NCBI RefSeq assembly: GCF_022347685.1
Contig: NZ_JAKRGF010000001.1
Coordinates: 1,159,893 to 1,223,892, forward strand
DNA length: 64,000 bases
Source: Thalassobius sp. Cn5-15
GTDB taxonomy: Bacteria; Pseudomonadota; Alphaproteobacteria; Rhodobacterales; Rhodobacteraceae
Direction: 5' to 3'
The notes under the pieces were generated by a model, which searched no databases, had not been told where the DNA came from, and saw nothing but the letters and a program-made list of their open reading frames with translations. Within the stretch, counting starts at the first letter, position 1. Each line of letters starts with the position of its first letter. The position numbers and the translations under genes were made by a program. Below are positions 60,587 to 64,000 of this stretch, one piece after another.

Positions 60587-61062
60587 GTGGCGCATGAAGT
60601 CCAAGTAGCTTCGTTGTTTGATGTAGTTCAGCAGGCCGCAGCTCGTAATGCGCCAGCCATCAAACTGAAGAAGCTCAACAAGGCCCAACCCAAGTTCGAC
60701 TTTGCAGTCCGCGCCCGCCATGGGGGCGCATTGTTTGTTGGCGAAGGCAACTTTAGCTTTGCGTTGGCTCTGGCGCGTCTGAAGGGAATGTGGCCTTCAT
60801 CCATTCTTGCCACTGCACACGAGAAAGCAGCCGCGCCCACATGAAATCCGGTGGCCTTATAATCATCTCGACAGTGGATACCCCGTTCTATGAGGGCGCG
60901 TTCAAGATGGATGACGCCGCCAAGAAAGCTGGCTTTGCAAAGCCGGACATCTGTACCTTCAACCCCCAAGACTATCTGGCCTATTCTCCCCCAAACACGG
61001 CTGACGAGGAGGCAGCCATAAATGAGCACTCAGCTTTCGCAACTTTCGTTTTTTCAGCCTGA
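60587..61062 (+). pseudogene. Internally deleted BMT5-like (DUF2431) Rossmann methyltransferase gene
   Basis: From GTG 60587 (8 bases after AGGGG) the frame reads MAHEVQVASLFDVVQQAAAR, then ARHGGALFVGEGNFSFALAL, the SAM-binding motif of BMT5-like 23S/25S rRNA methyltransferase-type domains, and stops at 60844. The C-terminal part of such a domain resumes in another frame (HMKSGGLIIISTVDTPFYEG, then AGFAKPDICTFNPQDYLAYS) to 61062. The middle of the fold is missing, so a deletion of roughly 60-100 codons with a frame change occurred near 60835. The start of the AlkB-like gene lies inside its tail. Confidence 0.7.
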
Positions 61063-61618
61063 TCTGCCTTCTGGCTTAAAATACCTGCCCGATTTCGTTT
61101 CCGTTGAAGAAGCAGGTTGTCTGATACACAAACTCGATGCGCAGTCGTGGCGGAGCGATCTGAAACGGCGCGTGCAGCACTATGGGTATCGCTACGATTA
61201 CAAAGCCAGACAGGCTCGCGAAGAGGATTATCTCGGGCCGCTTCCTCCATTTTTGCAAGGTCTGGCAGAGCATCTGACCCATGCTGGTCACTTCGGTTCG
61301 GCCCCAGATCAGGTCATCGTGAATGAGTACATGCCGGGTCAGGGGATATCTGCACATGTGGATTGCAGACCGTGTTTTGGAGATGTGATCGCATCGTTAA
61401 GCCTTCTTTCGCCCTGCGTCATGCGCTTGGAAAACCGGAAGATCAGCCAGCAGGTCGATCTGACACTTGAGCCTGGGAGCCTTTTGGTGCTTTCAGGTGA
61501 GGCGCGTCATGTCTGGACCCACGCCATTCCTGCACGCAAAAGCGATATCGTAAATGGTCAGACACACCCCCGATCCCGGCGTTTGTCACTCACCTTCAGA
61601 GAAATGCGTTTTGTCTGA
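61022..61618 (+). CDS. AlkB-like 2-oxoglutarate/Fe(II) dioxygenase
   Basis: This 198-residue enzyme is of the AlkB family, which removes alkyl groups from nucleic acids by oxidative dealkylation. The iron ligands are H112 and D114 (HVDC) and H167 (VWTHAIP); R187 and R193 (RRLSLTFR) bind 2-oxoglutarate. The N-terminus has LKYLPDFVSVEEAGCLIHKL and a substrate-loop segment VQHYGYRYDYKAR, which resembles ALKBH8-type proteins. The gene looks intact and starts inside the remains of the methyltransferase-like gene. A small-molecule or RNA substrate cannot be told from sequence. Confidence 0.88.
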   Translation: MSTQLSQLSFFQPDLPSGLKYLPDFVSVEEAGCLIHKLDAQSWRSDLKRRVQHYGYRYDYKARQAREEDYLGPLPPFLQGLAEHLTHAGHFGSAPDQVIVNEYMPGQGISAHVDCRPCFGDVIASLSLLSPCVMRLENRKISQQVDLTLEPGSLLVLSGEARHVWTHAIPARKSDIVNGQTHPRSRRLSLTFREMRFV

Positions 61619-61711
61619 TCTGCTCGTGTCCAGTCAGACTGTCGCCGGGCGCTGCAGAGTTCTCCAAACCATACCCTGACACGCGGATTCTGGGTGTCTT
61701 ACGATGTCTGC

Positions 61712-62234
61712 ATGAAACAGATGCTGACAGCCAAATCACTCGACGCAATGCCTCCGGCGACCGCCAAACGGTACGAGGTCAGCGACCGGAAAGTAAACGG
61801 CCTGCATGTGCGTGTATCAACCACAGGTGCTAAGGTGTTCTACACGCTGGTCCGACCGAACGGCTCGCGCAGGGACGTCAAGATCGGCCCTTATCCTGTG
61901 GTCTCCCTTGCCGACGCCAGACGTCGAGCGATGGAAATCGCCCGCGATGTCGAGTTGGGCGCGTTCGACAAGACCCCCGAGGATTCTGAGGCATCGGCCC
62001 TGACACTAGGCGAGATGATCCCCAAGTTCATCGAGCAGCATGCGAAGCCCAACACCAAGGACTAAACGCGCACCGAAAACATTCTGCACAAGTTCAATGG
62101 GTTGAAGGATCGGCTCATTGACCAGATCAAACGTCAGGATGTCAGTAAGGTGTTGGATGGCATCATCGCCAGCGGCATGCCGACACGCGCAAACCGTGCA
62201 CTCCCAGCGATCAAAACGTTCATGAACTGGTGAG
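61712..62234 (+). pseudogene. Truncated, nonsense-interrupted tyrosine recombinase (integrase)
   Basis: The N-terminal arm domain (DUF4102-like) is intact: LTAKSLDAMPPATAKRYEVS and GLHVRVSTTGAKVFYTLVR, then KIGPYPVVSLADARRRAMEI. A TAA at 62063 interrupts; the same frame goes on with RTENILHKFNGLKDRLIDQI, QDVSKVLDGIIASG and ALPAIKTFMNW, then a TGA at 62232 where relatives have more. The catalytic domain is gone. This marks a former integrative element boundary. A start at GTG 61694 is also possible. Confidence 0.85.
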
Positions 62235-62535
62235 TATAATGCGCGGCAACATCGAAACAGTGAGATACTCCCTGAAATTCGGACACTGAAGGTGCAGAGG
62301 CGATTTCGTCCTTGAACTCGATTTCGCCAAGACGGACGGCTTCGCGAGCATAAGCCTGCTTTTGCCCTAGTACTGCTGCGGCTTGAGCGAGAATGACATA
62401 GCTGTCAATTGTATCGGGTTCTAACTTGATTGCTCTGAGCGCGGCGTCAGTCGCTCCACGCAAATCGTCGACTTCCATCCTGTCCCAAGCGAAGTCTTCC
62501 AACTCTTGATACTCTGGAATGTTCCAGTCCGACAT
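62134..62535 (-). CDS. TPR-like small protein, 3' end lost to an integrase junction
   Basis: From ATG 62535 (MSDWNIPEYQELEDFAWDRM) the protein has a helical, TPR-like part (LRGATDAALRAIKLEPDTID, VILAQAAAVLGQKQAYAREA). From about residue 102 it is not native: the last 30 codons (HQFMNVLIAG...) are the reverse complement of the integrase remnant. The junction near 62236 therefore removed the real C-terminus. The gene may still be expressed as a chimera. Confidence 0.6.
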   Translation of the reverse strand: MSDWNIPEYQELEDFAWDRMEVDDLRGATDAALRAIKLEPDTIDSYVILAQAAAVLGQKQAYAREAVRLGEIEFKDEIASAPSVSEFQGVSHCFDVAAHYTHQFMNVLIAGSARFARVGMPLAMMPSNTLLTS

Positions 62536-62676
62536 AATTATGATCCCTGCTCTTTTGGTCCTCAAACATAGGTCGATTTTTTGCACCTAAAATGCGACTG
62601 AACCCTTTTGGGCAACGCCAAAGGCGGCAACACCACTTGGTCACGGATTTGAGCGCGACTTGCCTACAAGGAGAGA

Positions 62677-62960
62677 TCAAATCAAGTCGGGGAACGGGCC
62701 TGATCTATAAAGATAGTCATACAGTCTAAGCAGGTAGGCGTGCAACTCCGCATCCGTATCGAAACTGACTTCCGTTCGATCCTCATATTCCAAAGCCGTA
62801 AGTTCCCTTTTTGCAAGACGTACTCGATGTTTGACCGAAAACGTTCGGCCCACTCGCCGCGCGCGTCGGTCGCTTCCTTTAGCTGGGGAGGGCCATAAAC
62901 GTTGCCTCCGCCATAGATGAACATGTCATCCAGCCATGACTTCGTTCGCAGATCGACCAT
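62677..62960 (-). pseudogene. Small unknown gene, apparently frameshifted
   Basis: ATG 62960 opens MVDLRTKSWLDDMFIYGGGN, running in one frame to 62682 with a basic, Cys-rich, odd ending. In the next frame after an A/G-rich run at about 62805-62812 the sequence reads RELTALEYEDRTEVSFDTDA then ELHAYLLRLYDYLYRSGPFP, which looks far more like real protein, ending at 62677. A one-base indel in the homopolymer is the simple explanation. No family is recognised. It starts 8 bases after the next-listed gene, suggesting a two-gene cassette. Confidence 0.55.
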
Positions 62961-62968
62961 GTTTTCGA

Positions 62969-63238
62969 CTAACCTGGCACCGGCCCATTGCCAAAAAGAA
63001 AGTCCTCCAGGGCTTCAATCCAAGCTCGCAGTTCATTCTGGGTACTGAAACCGTAGTTCAGATCTTTACTCGCAGCTGCAACAGACCAACCCTCATCTCC
63101 CCTTAAAGCCGCAAGGTTTGAACGAAACATGCTGGACAGCCTCGGATCGTCTTTCAATAACTCCTTCAAAGCCTCAGGATCGTAGGAATCCGAAGCAAGG
63201 TAGCAGAGGAAAACGTCGTGAAATTCTTTATCTACCAT
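62969..63238 (-). CDS. Small acidic protein of unknown function
   Basis: The 89-residue protein from ATG 63238 (MVDKEFHDVFLCYLASDSYD) is acidic and all-helical in appearance, with DPEALKELLKDDPRLSSMFR and LRAWIEALEDFLFG. Size, charge and tight pairing with another small gene recall immunity proteins of contact-dependent or polymorphic toxin systems, but I cannot name a family. An IS3 element lies just upstream and could have replaced its promoter. Confidence 0.55.
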   Translation of the reverse strand: MVDKEFHDVFLCYLASDSYDPEALKELLKDDPRLSSMFRSNLAALRGDEGWSVAAASKDLNYGFSTQNELRAWIEALEDFLFGNGPVPG

Positions 63239-63363
63239 GTGCTTATCTCTTGTTCGGATACATCGTGTAAAGTTCGACTGAGCCGTCGGGTGGTAATCCT
63301 CCCGCAAAATCGTGGTGTTCAAAAGTAGAATTTTTCCGGCAGGAATGACCGAGGAGAATTCGG

Positions 63364-63630
63364 ATGAAGAACGCAAGATTCAGCGACGCACAAATCATGG
63401 CGATCCTGCGCCAGGCAGAGAATGGCGTGCCTGTATCTGAGCTGTGCCGCGAACATGGCATGAGCAGTGCCAGTTTTTACAAGTGGCGAGCCAAATTCGG
63501 TGGGATGGATGCCAGCATGATGTCTGAGATGAAGGCGATGGCAGAGGAAAACCGGCGTCTGAAGCGCATGTATGCCGAAATGAGCATGCAGAATGATCTG
63601 CTGAAGGAGGCGCTCGGAAAAAAGCGCTAA
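63364..63630 (+). CDS. IS3-family transposase OrfA
   Basis: This 88-residue protein has the OrfA helix-turn-helix (RFSDAQIMAILRQAENGVPV, then ELCREHGMSSASFYKWRAKF) followed by a leucine-zipper-like helix (MKAMAEENRRLKRMYAEMSM). It binds the element ends and regulates transposition. The last codons hold the A-AAA-AAG slippery heptamer, from which ribosomes can shift into OrfB to make the OrfAB transposase. Confidence 0.93.
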   Translation: MKNARFSDAQIMAILRQAENGVPVSELCREHGMSSASFYKWRAKFGGMDASMMSEMKAMAEENRRLKRMYAEMSMQNDLLKEALGKKR

Positions 63631-64000
63631 GGCCGTCTCAGCGCAAGGAGATGGCCGAAGCAGCTGTGCAAAGACACGGTGTCAGCATCGCGCTGGCGTG
63701 TCGGACGTTCCAGATCAGCGAGACCTGTTACCGATATGAGCGCAAGTTCAGCGATGAGAACGCCGAGATCGCGGACTGGCTGGTATGTCTGACGGTCAAT
63801 CGCCGGTCGTGGGGTTTTGGCCTGTGTTTCCTTTATCTGCGCAACGTGAAGGGCTTCAAATGGAACCACAAGCGGGTGTATCGCATCTATTGCGAGCTGG
63901 AGTTGAACCTGCGCATCAAGCCCAAGAAACGCCTGAAACGGCCCAAGCCGGATGAACTGGCGGTGCCGGACGCACCGAACCAGACATGGTCCATGGACTT
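63624..64000 (+). CDS. IS3-family transposase OrfB, 5' part (reached by -1 frameshift)
   Basis: Read from 63624 in frame 3 the sequence gives ALRPSQRKEMAEAAVQRHGV, then SIALACRTFQISETCYRYER, LVCLTVNRRSWGFGLCFLYL, WNHKRVYRIYCELELNLRIK and DAPNQTWSMD at the window edge. The last block is the start of the DDE integrase core, whose first Asp is the final D seen. An internal ATG at 63651 could also start OrfB alone. No stop interrupts it within the window. Confidence 0.9.

Larger units (their letters stand above)
63364..64000 (+). mobile_element. IS3-family insertion sequence, cut by the window end
   Basis: orfA (63364-63630) and orfB (from 63624) overlap in the frame 1 to frame 3 arrangement of IS3 elements, with the heptamer A-AAA-AAG at 63618-63624 for programmed -1 frameshifting. 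Both frames are clean so far. A left terminal repeat probably lies around 63260-63300 but was not defined. This copy is not visibly related to the two older remnants. Confidence 0.88.

Noticed and set aside
1..64000. CRISPR array, rRNA operon or complete prophage
   Set aside because: No regularly spaced repeats, no rRNA segments and no phage structural genes were seen. The only phage-like item is the broken integrase at 61.7 kb.

Overview
The window looks like a chromosomal segment of an alphaproteobacterium of the Rhodobacteraceae, probably the marine Roseobacter group. The evidence is high-GC coding sequence, the dnaG-rpoD junction, a Co-type nitrile hydratase, many amino-acid and betaine ABC transporters, Tad-type pilin-like genes and an FnrL-type box. 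This placement is inferred from gene content; no 16S gene is present.

Layout. 0-12 kb is core: the 5' part of rpoD (cut by the window edge), dnaG, three TadG/TadE-like envelope genes, small membrane and lipoprotein genes, a TetR regulator, hom and recJ. 11.8-12.4 kb holds three identical tRNA-Glu(TTC) genes, each in its own 131-bp repeat that also carries a promoter. 12.5-18.3 kb holds a DUF2842 gene, purA, the nitrile hydratase operon (nthA-nthB-accessory), secG and pyrG. 18.3-20.7 kb is a predicted periplasmic sulfur module (DsrE-like protein, Tat-exported SQR-like flavoprotein, small membrane protein) behind an FNR-type box. 20.9-26.8 kb is an alginate-type O-acetylation locus (Sel1 protein, AlgF-like, AlgI MBOAT, two AlgJ/AlgX-like proteins) without polymer synthesis genes.

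28-33.6 kb is a polar amino-acid or amine ABC transporter followed by a glutamine-synthetase-like ligase and a class I glutamine amidotransferase. One permease appears to start at ATT. 33.7-37.9 kb holds a GH13 phosphorylase-like gene facing a GpgS-like synthase and a HAD phosphatase, which together suggest a glucosylglycerate synthesis and recovery cycle. 38-51 kb holds a DDAH-like hydrolase, a LysR regulator and then a long minus-strand array: TetR, luciferase-type monooxygenase, flavin reductase, tautomerase, alpha/beta hydrolase, aldehyde dehydrogenase, GMC dehydrogenase and a ProU/OpuA-like transporter with a fused double permease. This array reads as uptake and oxidative breakdown of a quaternary-amine compound; N-methylpyridinium betaines are a candidate substrate class. 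51-57.3 kb pairs a basic-amino-acid-type ABC transporter with divergent aruH and aruI (arginine transaminase pathway).

57.3-64 kb is an accessory region full of decay: two IS3 remnants around an RTX/Hint secreted protein gene, a broken transglutaminase-like gene, a deleted BMT5-like methyltransferase gene next to an intact AlkB-like gene, a broken integrase fused onto a truncated small gene, two small unknown genes (one frameshifted), and a so far undamaged IS3 element with a classic A-AAA-AAG frameshift site running off the right end.

No rRNA genes, CRISPR arrays or complete prophage were seen. All assignments come from reading the sequence and remembered family features; no database search was run.
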